DNA from: Arthrobacter sp. ZGTC412
Lineage (GTDB): Bacteria > Actinomycetota > Actinomycetes > Actinomycetales > Micrococcaceae
Length of the DNA stretch: 64,000 nucleotides
Direction: 5' to 3'
Assembly: GCF_002929215.1 (NCBI RefSeq)
Contig: NZ_PJII01000014.1
Location: forward strand, 56,357 to 120,356
Made by a program: the position numbers and the translations under genes. This document shows, one piece after another, positions 1 to 8,463 of this stretch (its first letter is position 1; the number at the start of each line of letters is the position of its first letter). Under the pieces are notes generated by a model. That model made no database searches and had not been told where the DNA came from. It saw only the letters and a list, made by a program, of their open reading frames with translations.

Positions 1-1
1 C

Positions 2-928
2 ATCATCCAGGCAAGCCACATGATCAAGGCCGGCGCCGCAGACATCGTCATCGCCGGCGGCGTGGAATCCATGAGCCGGGCGCCCTGGGTTCAGGAGAAG
101 CCGACTTCAGCTTTCGCCAAGCCGGGCCAGATTTTCGATACGTCCATCGGCTGGCGCTTCGCCAACCCCCAGTTCCATAAGGGTGAGCTGTCCCGCGACG
201 GCAAAATGACCTACTCCATGCCCGAGACGGCCGAAGAAGTTGCCCGCGTGGACGGCATCTCCCGCGAGGACGCCGACGCCTTCGCGGTCCGCTCGCACCA
301 GCTGGCCCTGGATGCCACAACTGCCGGCCGGTTTAGGGACGAAATTGTCGGGGTCACCGTCAAGACCCGGAAGTCCGAGCATGTTGTCGACACGGATGAA
401 GGTCCCCGGGCGGACACCACCATGGACGTCCTCGCCGGGCTGAGGCCGGTCGCGAACGGCGGTACCGTGGTCACGGCCGGCAACTCGTCGTCGTTGAACG
501 ACGGCGCCTCCGCCATCATCGTCGCCTCGGAAGCGGCCATCGAAAGGTTGGGCCTTACGCCCCGTGCGCGAATCATCGACGGCGCCTCGGCCGGCTGCGA
601 GCCCGAGATCATGGGCATCGGCCCGGTGCCCGCCACGCAGAAAGTCCTCAAGCGGAGCGGCTTCAGCGTAGGCGACCTTGGCGCCGTCGAACTTAATGAA
701 GCGTTCGCCACGCAGTCCCTCGCCTGCATCCGCAGGCTGGGCTTGGAACCAGAGATCGTGAATAACGACGGCGGCGCCATCGCTTTGGGGCACCCACTGG
801 GTTCCAGCGGGGCCCGGATTGCCATTACCCTGCTGGGAAGGATGGAGCGGGAGGACGCCCGCGTGGGGCTGGCCACCATGTGTATTGGTGTTGGCCAGGG
901 CACAGCGATGCTGCTGGAGAAAGTCTGA
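2..928 (+). CDS. Acetyl-CoA acyltransferase (thiolase), 5' end missing
   Basis: This is the last 308 residues of a thiolase whose start lies before the window. The frame is open from base 2. Seen: the core GGVESMSR near the start, NEAFATQ, the catalytic-His segment ALGHPLGSSGAR, and the second-Cys segment MCIGVGQG near the C-terminus. The nucleophilic Cys of the family lies just upstream and cannot be checked. In phenylacetate degradation this enzyme cleaves 3-oxoadipyl-CoA to succinyl-CoA and acetyl-CoA (PaaJ/PcaF role). That role is inferred from the next two genes and from paaZ and paaK further on. The stop overlaps the next start by one base (TGATG), so the genes are probably translationally coupled. 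A general acetyl-CoA acetyltransferase is the alternative. Confidence 0.93.
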   Translation: MIQASHMIKAGAADIVIAGGVESMSRAPWVQEKPTSAFAKPGQIFDTSIGWRFANPQFHKGELSRDGKMTYSMPETAEEVARVDGISREDADAFAVRSHQLALDATTAGRFRDEIVGVTVKTRKSEHVVDTDEGPRADTTMDVLAGLRPVANGGTVVTAGNSSSLNDGASAIIVASEAAIERLGLTPRARIIDGASAGCEPEIMGIGPVPATQKVLKRSGFSVGDLGAVELNEAFATQSLACIRRLGLEPEIVNNDGGAIALGHPLGSSGARIAITLLGRMEREDARVGLATMCIGVGQGTAMLLEKV

Positions 929-1752
929 TGCCGGGCGTTGTGGACCTGGCCGCGGAGAAGTTCCATGCGCTGCTGGTGGAGGAGCGCAGTGACCGCGTGA
1001 TGGTGCTCCTCAACCGTCCTGAGGTCCGGAACGCCATCGACCAGCAGATGGTGGATGAACTCCACGTGGTCTGCACCGCCCTCGAGCAGAACCCGAAGGT
1101 GCTGGTCATCGCGGGTGTGGAGGGTGTGTTTGCCTCCGGGGCGGACATCGGGCAATTGCGCGAGCGGCGCCGGGACGATGCCCTGCAGGGGATCAATTCC
1201 ACCATCTTTGTCCGGATCGCCAAGCTGCCCATGCCGGTGATCGCTGCCCTTGACGGCTATTGCCTGGGTGGCGGGGCCGAGCTCGCCTACGCGGCCGACT
1301 TCAGGATCGGCACACCCAACGTCCGCATCGGCAACCCTGAAACCGGGCTGGGGATCCTCGCCGCGGCCGGGGCCAGCTGGCGGCTCAAGGAGCTGGTGGG
1401 GGAGCCTGTGGCGAAGCAGATTCTGCTTGCCGGGCGGGTCCTTGGTGCCGAGGAAGCGCTGGCTGTGAACCTTCTAACCGAGGTCCACGAGCCGGCGGAG
1501 CTCCTGGACGCGGCGCATAACCTGGCGGACCGGATTGGGCGCCAGGACCCGCTGGCGGTCCGGATTACCAAGTCCGTGTTCCACGCCCCGGCGGAAGCGC
1601 ACCCGCTGATCGACCAGCTGGCCCAGGGCATTCTCTTTGAGTCCGATGCCAAGTTTGACCGGATGCAGCGGTTCCTCGACAGAAACGCCGCCAAGAAGGC
1701 CGATAAGAACGCCGGTGCGAAGGCCGGCAACGAGACCGGAGAGACGAACTGA
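928..1752 (+). CDS. Enoyl-CoA hydratase/isomerase family protein
   Basis: A 274-residue crotonase. The oxyanion-hole segments are visible: FASGADIGQL about residues 67-76 and the glycine-rich GYCLGGGAELAYA about 110-122. The length is slightly above the usual 255-265 because of a Lys/Ala-rich C-terminal tail (AAKKADKNAGAKAG). It hydrates trans-2-enoyl-CoA to 3-hydroxyacyl-CoA, here probably 2,3-dehydroadipyl-CoA in the lower phenylacetate pathway (PaaF-like). ATG at 928 was chosen because it overlaps the thiolase stop. An in-frame upstream start at 880 would lie inside the thiolase gene. Its own stop overlaps the next ATG by one base. A PaaG-type isomerase cannot be excluded by eye. Confidence 0.9.
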   Translation: MPGVVDLAAEKFHALLVEERSDRVMVLLNRPEVRNAIDQQMVDELHVVCTALEQNPKVLVIAGVEGVFASGADIGQLRERRRDDALQGINSTIFVRIAKLPMPVIAALDGYCLGGGAELAYAADFRIGTPNVRIGNPETGLGILAAAGASWRLKELVGEPVAKQILLAGRVLGAEEALAVNLLTEVHEPAELLDAAHNLADRIGRQDPLAVRITKSVFHAPAEAHPLIDQLAQGILFESDAKFDRMQRFLDRNAAKKADKNAGAKAGNETGETN

Positions 1753-2624
1753 TGAACCTACCGCAACCTGCCCCCGGCCTCCCTTCCCGCGTGGGGGTCC
1801 TCGGTGGCGGCCGCATGGGTGCCGGCATCGCCCACGCCTTCCTGGTTAAGGGTGCTGACGTACTGGTGGTCGAACGCGACGAGCAGTCGGCCGACGCCGC
1901 CCGGGAGCGGGTCGAATCCGCCGCCGCCAAGAGTATTGAGCGCGGTGCCGTTGCCGCAAACCTGGATGAACTGGTATCCCGGCTTGCCGTTGGCGTTGAT
2001 CACGACGCCTTCAAAGACCGGCAACTGGTGGTCGAAGCCGTCCCGGAGGACTGGGACCTGAAGGTCACCGCGCTGCGGGGGATCGAGGAGCGGCTTGCAG
2101 GTGACGCGTACTTGGCGTCCAACACCTCGTCGCTGTCCGTCAGCGGCCTGGCGAGTGAACTTGAGCGGCCGGGGAACTTTCTGGGCCTGCACTTCTTCAA
2201 CCCGGTTCCGGCGTCCACCCTGATCGAGGTGGTGCTCGGAACACGCACGTCTCCCGAACTCGCTGCCGCGGCGAAGGGGTGGGTGGAGGCACTCGGCAAG
2301 ACCGCCGTCGTCGTCAACGATGCTCCAGGCTTTGCGTCCTCAAGGCTGGGCGTTGCCATCGCCTTGGAGGCGATGCGCATGGTGGAGGAGGGGGTGGCCT
2401 CTGCCGAGGACATCGACGCCGCCATGGTCCTTGGCTACAAGCACCCCACCGGCCCGCTGAAAACCACCGACATCGTGGGGCTCGATGTCCGGCTGGGCAT
2501 TGCCGAGTACCTGCATTCCACCCTGGGCGACCGTTTCGCTCCGCCGCAGATCCTCAAGGACAAGGTGGCCAGGGGCGAGCTGGGGCGCAAGACCGGGAAG
2601 GGCTTTTTTGACTGGCCCAGCTGA
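1752..2624 (+). CDS. 3-hydroxyacyl-CoA dehydrogenase family protein
   Basis: A 290-residue NAD-dependent dehydrogenase. The N-terminal Rossmann fold carries GVLGGGRMGAGIAHAF (about residues 14-29). The centre has SNTSSLSVSGLA and GLHFFNPVP (catalytic His region), and the C-terminal domain has VVNDAPGFASSRL followed by the substrate domain with GPLKTTDIVGLD. It oxidises 3-hydroxyacyl-CoA, probably 3-hydroxyadipyl-CoA (PaaH role, inferred from context). It overlaps the hydratase by one base and ends 10 bases before a convergent small gene, so it closes the thiolase-hydratase-dehydrogenase operon. The length matches the single-domain family rather than fused FadB types. Confidence 0.93.
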   Translation: MNLPQPAPGLPSRVGVLGGGRMGAGIAHAFLVKGADVLVVERDEQSADAARERVESAAAKSIERGAVAANLDELVSRLAVGVDHDAFKDRQLVVEAVPEDWDLKVTALRGIEERLAGDAYLASNTSSLSVSGLASELERPGNFLGLHFFNPVPASTLIEVVLGTRTSPELAAAAKGWVEALGKTAVVVNDAPGFASSRLGVAIALEAMRMVEEGVASAEDIDAAMVLGYKHPTGPLKTTDIVGLDVRLGIAEYLHSTLGDRFAPPQILKDKVARGELGRKTGKGFFDWPS

Positions 2625-2633
2625 GAGTGCGAT

Positions 2634-2867
2634 CTAGTCGAAGAAGCCCACGATGTATCCGATGAAGTACAGGAGTGACAACAGGACCACTACCGCGATA
2701 GCTGCGATCACGAAGAACTGTGTGATCTTCTTTGTGCCGTGCTCGTCGTGGCCCTGGGGTCCGGCTGTCGAGGCTTCACCCGGGGGCGTTTCGCCCGGGG
2801 GCACGCCGCCGCCAGGCTCCAGACCTGTGATCTTGTCGTCCTCCGGATCTGGATTGGTTCCTGACAC
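2634..2867 (-). CDS. DUF6480-like small membrane protein
   Basis: A 77-residue protein with an acidic, Pro/Gly-rich N-terminal half (motif GLEPGGGVPPGETPP around residue 15) and a single C-terminal membrane segment (about residues 50-74, FFVIAAIAVVVLLSLL onward). The GGGVPPGETPP signature is what I associate with the actinobacterial DUF6480 family, whose function is unknown. It is probably anchored by its C-terminus with the charged part in the cytoplasm. It is convergent with the dehydrogenase gene (9-base gap) and divergent from the broken acetyltransferase. Confidence 0.75.
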   Translation of the reverse strand: MSGTNPDPEDDKITGLEPGGGVPPGETPPGEASTAGPQGHDEHGTKKITQFFVIAAIAVVVLLSLLYFIGYIVGFFD

Positions 2868-2943
2868 GTTTTACTCCCTCGCTCGCGGTCCTGATGCTTT
2901 CCCCAGCGTATCCGGCCCGGATGGTTGGACCTAGGCTGGGACT

Positions 2944-3550
2944 GTGACCTTCCTTGAACCCCTTACCCTGACCGGCCGGTATGTAACCCTGGAGCTACTG
3001 GACGTTGACCATCACGACGGTTTGGTTGAAGCCGCACGGGACGGTGAGCTCTGGCGTCTCTGGTACACGTCCGTGCCGGCGCCTGACGATATGGCAGCCG
3101 AAATCCAGCGGCGGCTCACCCTGCAGGAGCAGGGTTCGATGCTGCCGTTCACCACTCGGCTCATCGACCCAGCGACCGGTGGCCCTGGCCGGATCATCGG
3201 GATGACCACCTACATGAACGTCGACGCCGGCACTCCCCGGGTGGAGATCGGCTCCACCTGGAATGCCGCTTCAGTGCAGGGGACCGGGACGAATCCGGAC
3301 TCCAAGCTGCTGCTCCTGCGGCACGCGTTCGAGGTTCTTGGCTGCCCGGCCGTGGAGTTCCGGACGCACTGGCTCAACCATCAGTCGCGCGAAGCCATAG
3401 CGCGGCTGGGTGCCAAGCAGGACGGCGTGCTCCGCAACCACTCAAGGACGCGCGACGGGATGTTGCGACACCGTGGTGTTTTCCATCCTCGAGCACGAAT
3501 GGCCCATGGTCCGCGCCGGACTGGAATACCGGTTGGCCCGGCGGGGTTAG
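2944..3550 (+). pseudogene. GNAT acetyltransferase, frameshifted near 3466
   Basis: The frame from GTG 2944 reads as a RimJ/RimL-type N-acetyltransferase: LTLTGRYVTLELLDVDHHDG at the start, then GTNPDSKLLLLRHAF and a substrate region ending in ARLGAKQDGVLRNHSRTRDGML. After TTG at 3463-3465 the family-like sequence continues in another frame (DTVVFSILEHEWPMV...LARRG) to TAG at 3548-3550. Restoring the frame needs either removal of C3466 or two added bases, which fits loss of one CG from a CGCG run. Without repair the frame runs to 3663 with an unrelated Arg/Pro-rich tail antisense to the next gene. It could be a real inactivating mutation or a sequencing error. The restored product would be about 202 residues. 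The restored stop overlaps the opposing gene's stop, as expected for an intact convergent pair. Confidence 0.8.
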
Positions 3551-4395
3551 CGAACGGCGTAGGCGCCAGCTTGGTTGAGCGCCGTGAAGTACGCCCTGTA
3601 GCCCCTGGCGTTCGGGTGGAAGGCATCGGACGCGGTGCCAAGGTTGATCCATGGGTCTCCTGACAAAGCCCCGTGGCCGGCAAAAGCGGCCCTTACATCT
3701 ACATACTGCACTTTGGGATCGCCGGACGTGGCTTTGTCGGCAGCAGTGGCCGCGGCGGCGATGGTTCCATTGAGGAGGTCAGACAGTTGCGTGGCCTGGT
3801 AGATGAACACCGCAGCCGTATCGGTCCGACCCGCTGGGATTGGGTCGAGGAGGTAGGGGTATCCGGTCACCACGATCTTGGCGGTGGGCGCTGCGGTCTG
3901 CACGCTCCGGATCTTCGAAAGCAGGTCGCTGTACAGCTGTCCGCTCTGTATCTGCGTCGTTGCATAGGCGGTGGCAGTGCCACAGGCCGTACCCGGGGTG
4001 TCACCTAGTAAGGCGACGCCGCAATAGTTGATGATGTCGCCGAAGCCGATGTTGTTGCCGCCGGCGGTGATGGTTACGAGCTCGGTGCTCTTGTTCAGCT
4101 TGCGGAGCTGGTCGTTCATTACATCACGGGTCGTCCGGCCGCTGCAGGCGGCGTTCGTGACGAGGTGGATGGCTTTGGCCTCATCAGCGAGCTCGGAGTA
4201 GGCATTTTCGCTCCGGTAACACCCGTCGAGGTACGGCCCCGCCCCCTGCCCGGCGGCGAAAGAGTCACCCAGTGCGATGTACTTAGTCTTCTCCGCTGCG
4301 TACACCGGAGCCACCGCCAAACCTGCTGCCATGGCAAGGGCGGCGAGCCCGGCACCCACAGCCGAGTGCCGCCGCCGTGCTTTTGCAGTTCCCAT
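3547..4395 (-). CDS. Secreted SGNH/GDSL hydrolase (lipase/esterase type)
   Basis: A 282-residue secreted hydrolase. The signal peptide is residues 1-34 (twin Arg/Lys start, hydrophobic GLAALAMAAGLAVAPVYA). Mature blocks are block I ALGDSFAAGQG (nucleophile Ser), block III TITAGGNNIGFGDI (Gly/Asn oxyanion hole) and block V SDAFHPNARGY (Asp/His). Two to three Cys pairs (GCYRSE, NAACSGR, NYCGV...TACG) resemble the Streptomyces scabies esterase/SGNH lipase group. The start at 4395 was chosen because AAGGGGA sits six bases upstream. A longer frame to 4467 lacks a signal-like start. The substrate is probably a lipid or ester. The specific function is not predictable. Confidence 0.88.
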   Translation of the reverse strand: MGTAKARRRHSAVGAGLAALAMAAGLAVAPVYAAEKTKYIALGDSFAAGQGAGPYLDGCYRSENAYSELADEAKAIHLVTNAACSGRTTRDVMNDQLRKLNKSTELVTITAGGNNIGFGDIINYCGVALLGDTPGTACGTATAYATTQIQSGQLYSDLLSKIRSVQTAAPTAKIVVTGYPYLLDPIPAGRTDTAAVFIYQATQLSDLLNGTIAAAATAADKATSGDPKVQYVDVRAAFAGHGALSGDPWINLGTASDAFHPNARGYRAYFTALNQAGAYAVR

Positions 4396-4547
4396 TTTGT
4401 TCCCCTTTGAACGGTGGGCAGAAGGCATGTAGGTGTCACCGTACGCCAGCAGCGCCGCGGCCGTCACGGGGTCTGGTTACCCGATTTCAGCGAAATGTCC
4501 CCTAAAGTGACGTGCGGCTCCTGTGGCCAGTGTGGTTAGCTGTCCGG

Positions 4548-5267
4548 ATGAGCAAAGCGGACGGGTCCATGGACTGGGATGGTGCTGTCAACGCGTGGCA
4601 TGTGGCAGGCGGTGTTTACCGGATGGGCCGGCGCGAATGGCTGACGGAGGCGGGCTGGCGGCAGGCTTACGACGACGGCGTCCGCACCGTGATTGACCTC
4701 CGTAACGCTGCCGAGGCACGGCGCCGGGACAGCGACCCGCTGGTGGCCGGCTCGGCCTTGGCCGGAATCACAGTCGTTACTGCGCCTACCGAGGAGCCGG
4801 GCGACCCGCGCTTCACCCAGCTGTCCGGTCCCTACCTCAACGATCCTGCCTATTACCCAGACAACGCCCGTTTCTTTCCGGAGAAGCTGGCGGGAGTATT
4901 CCGTGAGCTTGCAGCAGCGGCGGCGCGGGGTAATGTGGTGCTGCACTGCGCCGCTGGCCGGGATCGCAGCGGAATGGTGGCCGCCATGGTCCAGGATCTC
5001 GCTGGCGCCTCGGACCAGGAAATCGCTGACAGCTACCGGCGTGCGGCCCGGGGCATCAACGAGCGCTACCGCACGCATGGACCGCCGCACGCGCGGGAGC
5101 GCTACGTTGAGGAAGCCGAGCTGGCGCCGCTGCTCGAGCAGCGCGGCGAAGCGGTGGTGGACTTTGTACGGAGCCTGGACACGCGTTCTTTCCTGCTGCG
5201 GAACGGTGTCACCTCTGGCGAGCTGGACGCGGTGCTGGCCCTCTGCGGAGCCGGGGTGTCCCGATGA
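4548..5267 (+). CDS. Tyrosine-protein phosphatase (dual-specificity-like)
   Basis: A 239-residue protein with the phosphatase P-loop HCAAGRDRSGM (Cys-x5-Arg, about residues 134-144 from this start) and an N-terminal VAGGVYRMGR followed by TVIDLRNAAE, the layout of the Y_phosphatase3 family (PF13350). It is predicted to dephosphorylate phosphotyrosine or phosphoinositide-like substrates in the cytoplasm. ATG 4548 is preferred because the domain begins soon after it, and a GTG at 4512 is possible. Neither has a clear ribosome site. Its stop overlaps the start of the secreted protease gene by four bases (ATGA), so the two are co-translated. The functional link is unknown. Confidence 0.85.
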   Translation: MSKADGSMDWDGAVNAWHVAGGVYRMGRREWLTEAGWRQAYDDGVRTVIDLRNAAEARRRDSDPLVAGSALAGITVVTAPTEEPGDPRFTQLSGPYLNDPAYYPDNARFFPEKLAGVFRELAAAAARGNVVLHCAAGRDRSGMVAAMVQDLAGASDQEIADSYRRAARGINERYRTHGPPHARERYVEEAELAPLLEQRGEAVVDFVRSLDTRSFLLRNGVTSGELDAVLALCGAGVSR

Positions 5268-7846
5268 ACAGGGACAGACTGCGCCGAGCCCTCTTCTTAA
5301 GCACTGCAACGGGCGTGCTGGCTGCGTCCGCCTACGCGGCTGTTCCCGCCTGGGCGGCGGGGGACGACAGCGCAACTGGGGCCACAGGTCCGGCCGCAAG
5401 CATCGTAGCAAGCCCGGCCACGGAGACTCCGAGGCCCGCAGATTCCGGCGGCATTTCCGCAGCTGGTCTCGCGGTTACGGTCCAGCGTGACCTCGGCGTC
5501 AGCCGAGAGCAGTTCGACGCGGCGGGGGAGTTGGCCGTCCAGGCAGAGGCCGCCGCGGCGAAGCTCCGCCCCGTTCCTGGCTACACGGGGATCCGTTTGG
5601 CAGGCAGCAGGATCATCGTGACGGGTTTCGGAGCCGAACTGCAGGCCGCCGTGCACGCGCTCGCCGCCCGCGCTCCAGGCCTTCCACTGGAGCTGGAAGC
5701 GGCACCTGCGCCTGAACCAGCAGCGTCCGCATTACCGGCGCCCGGATCCGAACTTGCTGCCAGCACCGAGCAGCTTTTCCAGGCCTACGTGCACCACGTC
5801 GGTATCACGGGCCTGCAGGCGGTGGTCAGCACTGGTTCCAAGTTTGTCATCAGGACCGGGGGCGTCAACACGCCGGAATCGGCAGGCACGGCGGCTCCGT
5901 TCATCACTGGTTCAGCGGTGACGGAAACGGGCACCGGAAAGATGTCGCCGTCGGAATTCGTGTCCAGGTACGCAAACGTCGAACTGGCGCCGGGAGCCCC
6001 CTTGAAGCCGGAAGCCGACGTCCCGGGTGGGGTGGGTTATGCAGCTGACAGCGGATGGATTTGTTCGACAGGTTTCTCCGCGTTCACCCCGGCGGGCCTG
6101 CCTGCCGTTCTGACCGCCGGGCACTGTGGCGAGGATGGCGCGTCCAAAACCGCTGACCTGCTGTTCCAGGGAGAGCGGGCAGGATTGCTGGGCAACTTCG
6201 AGTTCAGTCAATTCGGCGGACCGGGCAACACCCCAGTACTGCGGCCCAATAACGGCACAGACCCCGGGAACGTGGGAACGGACCTCTCGGTCATTGGTTC
6301 CCTCCGCGCGGATCTGGACCCGCTGCCCGCAGCTACCACGTGGGGCGACGCGACTGCCCCGGGACCGGACGTCAAAATCATCAGCGCGGCTGCCCCGGTG
6401 ATTGGGATGGACGTGTGCCGTTCCGGCTGGCGGACGGGATGGTCGTGCGGCACCATCAGCGAGGTTGGGATTTACCTCATTGAAGGGACCAACTATGCAA
6501 AAGACAAGAGGGATCTCAGGGCCATCAGGGGCTTCCTGTCCTTGGATGTGCAGTCTGCTGGCGGCGACTCGGGTGGCCCGTGGATCAGCGGAAACTTCGC
6601 AGTGGGCATTCATTCCGCCGGGGAAAGCGGAGGGGCCCAGAACTTCGCCCTGGCCGCCACCCTGCAGGATGCACTCGAGGTGCTGCCCGGGTACCAGCTG
6701 GAAGTCTTCCTGAATAAGCCGGTGCTAACTTCGCCCGCGCTTGGGGAAAGCGTGCAGGCAAGCCACGCCATCTCCGGACGGGTTCCCGCGGAGCCGGCCT
6801 CCGCTGCAGGTACCGCCGTCCGCATCACCCTGCCCGGCCATGAAACCTTCGACGTGCCCGTCGACGAAGCCGGCTCTTGGAGCTTTAACGCCCCGTGGCC
6901 TGCCGGCCCGTTGACCTTCCAAGCTGAAACGTTAAACGGCTCCAGCCGTTCCAGGGCGGCGTCGCTGACGGCAGATGTTGCGCCGGCACCCCTGGCCTCT
7001 CCCACGATCGCGGCTCCTTCCGGCCAGCCCCTGACGGAGCTGACCACCCTTTCCGGCACGGGCGCTCCGGGTGCAACCGTCACCGTGTCAGGTGACGTGG
7101 CGGGCTCCGGAACAGTAGGCCTGGACGGGCGATGGACGGCCAGCGTGGCAGGCACGGCAGCTTTCGGCAATGTGACGGCAAACGCTGTGCTGTCCTCGCC
7201 GGGCACGGCCAACAGCCCTGCTGCCACAGCAACGGTCCAGGTCACGCCTCCGCGTCCTGTCATCGCAAGCATCAATGACGGGCAGCATTTCCGCCAGGAC
7301 AACCTGCCGCAACCCATTTCCGGCAGCGGTATCGAGGGGGCAGAGGTCACCGTGTCGATCGATGGCAAGCCCCTTTCCAGCCCCACATCAGGCGGACTGG
7401 TCGGATCCCGGTCGGCGGCGCCGGCCCTGGTTCCGCTGGAGCTGGTTGCGGGCGGAACTTGGCAGGTTCCCTTCCCTGACGGACTGGCCCCCGGAACACA
7501 CATGGTTTCCGTAATCCAGGCCCTGGACGGACTCTCCTCGGCACCGGCCACCGCATCGTTTGTCCTTGACCCCGCTCGGCAGCCGGCCCAGGCTGACCTT
7601 GCCCCGCCGGTACCGCAGGCTCCTGCAGACGAGCCGCCCGCCGTCGTCGTTCTCCCGCCACCTAGCGCCCCGGCTGACCTGGCCAACACCTCAGCCAACA
7701 GGGGTGGCCAGGCGGCTAACGGCGATCTCGCCTACACAGGAGCCTCTGCACTGGCGCCGGTGGCCGGCGTTGCCGGGGCGGCAATCGTCGTCGGGGGCGT
7801 GTTGATGGTGCTGGTCCGCCGTCGGAGGCGCCGGGCACCGGAGTGA
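5264..7846 (+). CDS. Wall-anchored S1 trypsin-like protease with Ig-like repeats
   Basis: An 860-residue surface protein. In order: a signal peptide (about 1-31, SAYAAVPAWA), an alpha-lytic-protease-like pro region (QRDLGVSREQFDAAGEL, about 70-220), and a chymotrypsin-fold domain with the triad visible as TAGHC (His), GTDLSVIG (Asp) and SAGGDSGGPW (Ser, about residue 433). Three or so bacterial Ig-like modules follow to about residue 770, then a Pro-rich spacer and a C-terminal sorting signal LAYTG, a hydrophobic stretch and RRRRRR. The LAxTG form is the class E sortase signal of actinobacteria. It is predicted to be exported, self-activated by pro-domain removal and linked to peptidoglycan. 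It is translationally coupled to the preceding phosphatase. The substrate is unknown. Confidence 0.92.
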   Translation: MNRDRLRRALFLSTATGVLAASAYAAVPAWAAGDDSATGATGPAASIVASPATETPRPADSGGISAAGLAVTVQRDLGVSREQFDAAGELAVQAEAAAAKLRPVPGYTGIRLAGSRIIVTGFGAELQAAVHALAARAPGLPLELEAAPAPEPAASALPAPGSELAASTEQLFQAYVHHVGITGLQAVVSTGSKFVIRTGGVNTPESAGTAAPFITGSAVTETGTGKMSPSEFVSRYANVELAPGAPLKPEADVPGGVGYAADSGWICSTGFSAFTPAGLPAVLTAGHCGEDGASKTADLLFQGERAGLLGNFEFSQFGGPGNTPVLRPNNGTDPGNVGTDLSVIGSLRADLDPLPAATTWGDATAPGPDVKIISAAAPVIGMDVCRSGWRTGWSCGTISEVGIYLIEGTNYAKDKRDLRAIRGFLSLDVQSAGGDSGGPWISGNFAVGIHSAGESGGAQNFALAATLQDALEVLPGYQLEVFLNKPVLTSPALGESVQASHAISGRVPAEPASAAGTAVRITLPGHETFDVPVDEAGSWSFNAPWPAGPLTFQAETLNGSSRSRAASLTADVAPAPLASPTIAAPSGQPLTELTTLSGTGAPGATVTVSGDVAGSGTVGLDGRWTASVAGTAAFGNVTANAVLSSPGTANSPAATATVQVTPPRPVIASINDGQHFRQDNLPQPISGSGIEGAEVTVSIDGKPLSSPTSGGLVGSRSAAPALVPLELVAGGTWQVPFPDGLAPGTHMVSVIQALDGLSSAPATASFVLDPARQPAQADLAPPVPQAPADEPPAVVVLPPPSAPADLANTSANRGGQAANGDLAYTGASALAPVAGVAGAAIVVGGVLMVLVRRRRRRAPE

Positions 7847-7873
7847 GGTTCCACGAGCTCAACCACCGACGGG

Positions 7874-8320
7874 TTATTTGTGGCGCCTCATCAGCAGGTT
7901 GGTGATGCGCATGGTGCAGAGCCGCTGGCCGGCCTCGTTGGTGATGACCACCTCGTGAGTGGTGAGCGTGCCGCCCAGGTGGATGGGCGTCGCGGTGACG
8001 GTCACCTGGCCCTCGCGCGCCGAGCGGTGGTGGGTGGCCGAGACGTCCACCCCCACCGCCGTCTTGCCCAGGGTGCTCGCGTGGATCACGGCCGCCCAGG
8101 ACCCCACCGCTTCGCCTACGGCCAGAGACGCTCCGCCATGCAGCAGCCCGAAGGACTGCCTGTTTCCCTCCACAGGCATGGTGGCCACCACGCGCTCCAC
8201 CGACTCCTCAAGGATCTTCACGCCCATCTTCTCGTCGAGCTCACCGAGGGTGATCTTCCACAGTTCGTGCGCATCAGGGTGGTTCTCCACAGCTGCATCC
8301 TTCGGCGATGGGGCGCTCAT
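7874..8320 (-). CDS. Hotdog-fold thioesterase (PaaI/MenI-like)
   Basis: A 148-residue acyl-CoA thioesterase. The hotdog signature is FGLLHGGASLAVGEAVGSWAA about residues 57-77, followed by GVDVSATHHRSAREG and GGTLTTHEVVI. It hydrolyses aryl- or acyl-CoA esters in the cytoplasm. ATG 8320 was chosen because AGAAGGAGAAC precedes it. The gene is divergent from paaZ, and the shared 143-bp gap holds a TetR-type operator, so a role in phenylacetyl-CoA salvage is plausible. The fold is also that of DHNA-CoA thioesterase of menaquinone synthesis, so the substrate assignment is open. It is distinct from the second PaaI-like protein at 14791-15240. Confidence 0.85.
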   Translation of the reverse strand: MSAPSPKDAAVENHPDAHELWKITLGELDEKMGVKILEESVERVVATMPVEGNRQSFGLLHGGASLAVGEAVGSWAAVIHASTLGKTAVGVDVSATHHRSAREGQVTVTATPIHLGGTLTTHEVVITNEAGQRLCTMRITNLLMRRHK

Positions 8321-8397
8321 TTGTTCTCCTTCTGGTGGCCATTTCAAGCCCGGCCTTCTAGTCTGCACCACGGCCTTTCATGTATGGTGAATATATT

Positions 8398-8415
8398 ACC
8401 GAACGGACGGTCAGT
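8398..8415. promoter_or_regulatory. Putative TetR (PaaR-like) operator before paaZ
   Basis: The 18-mer ACCGAACGGACGGTCAGT is an imperfect inverted repeat (six of eight arm positions pair). It lies 49 bases before the paaZ start in the gap shared with the divergent thioesterase gene. Its right part, GAACGGwCGGTCAGT, recurs almost exactly at 13384-13398 upstream of the TetR gene, which supports regulation by that protein. The assignment is inferred from motif sharing. Confidence 0.7.
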
Positions 8416-8463
8416 AATCACTGGCCGCCTTTGTATGCCCCTTGTTGGAAGGACCAGTCAACG

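Noticed and set aside
3551-3663. Extended C-terminus of the acetyltransferase
   Set aside because: It is antisense to the SGNH hydrolase and arises from reading past the frameshift.
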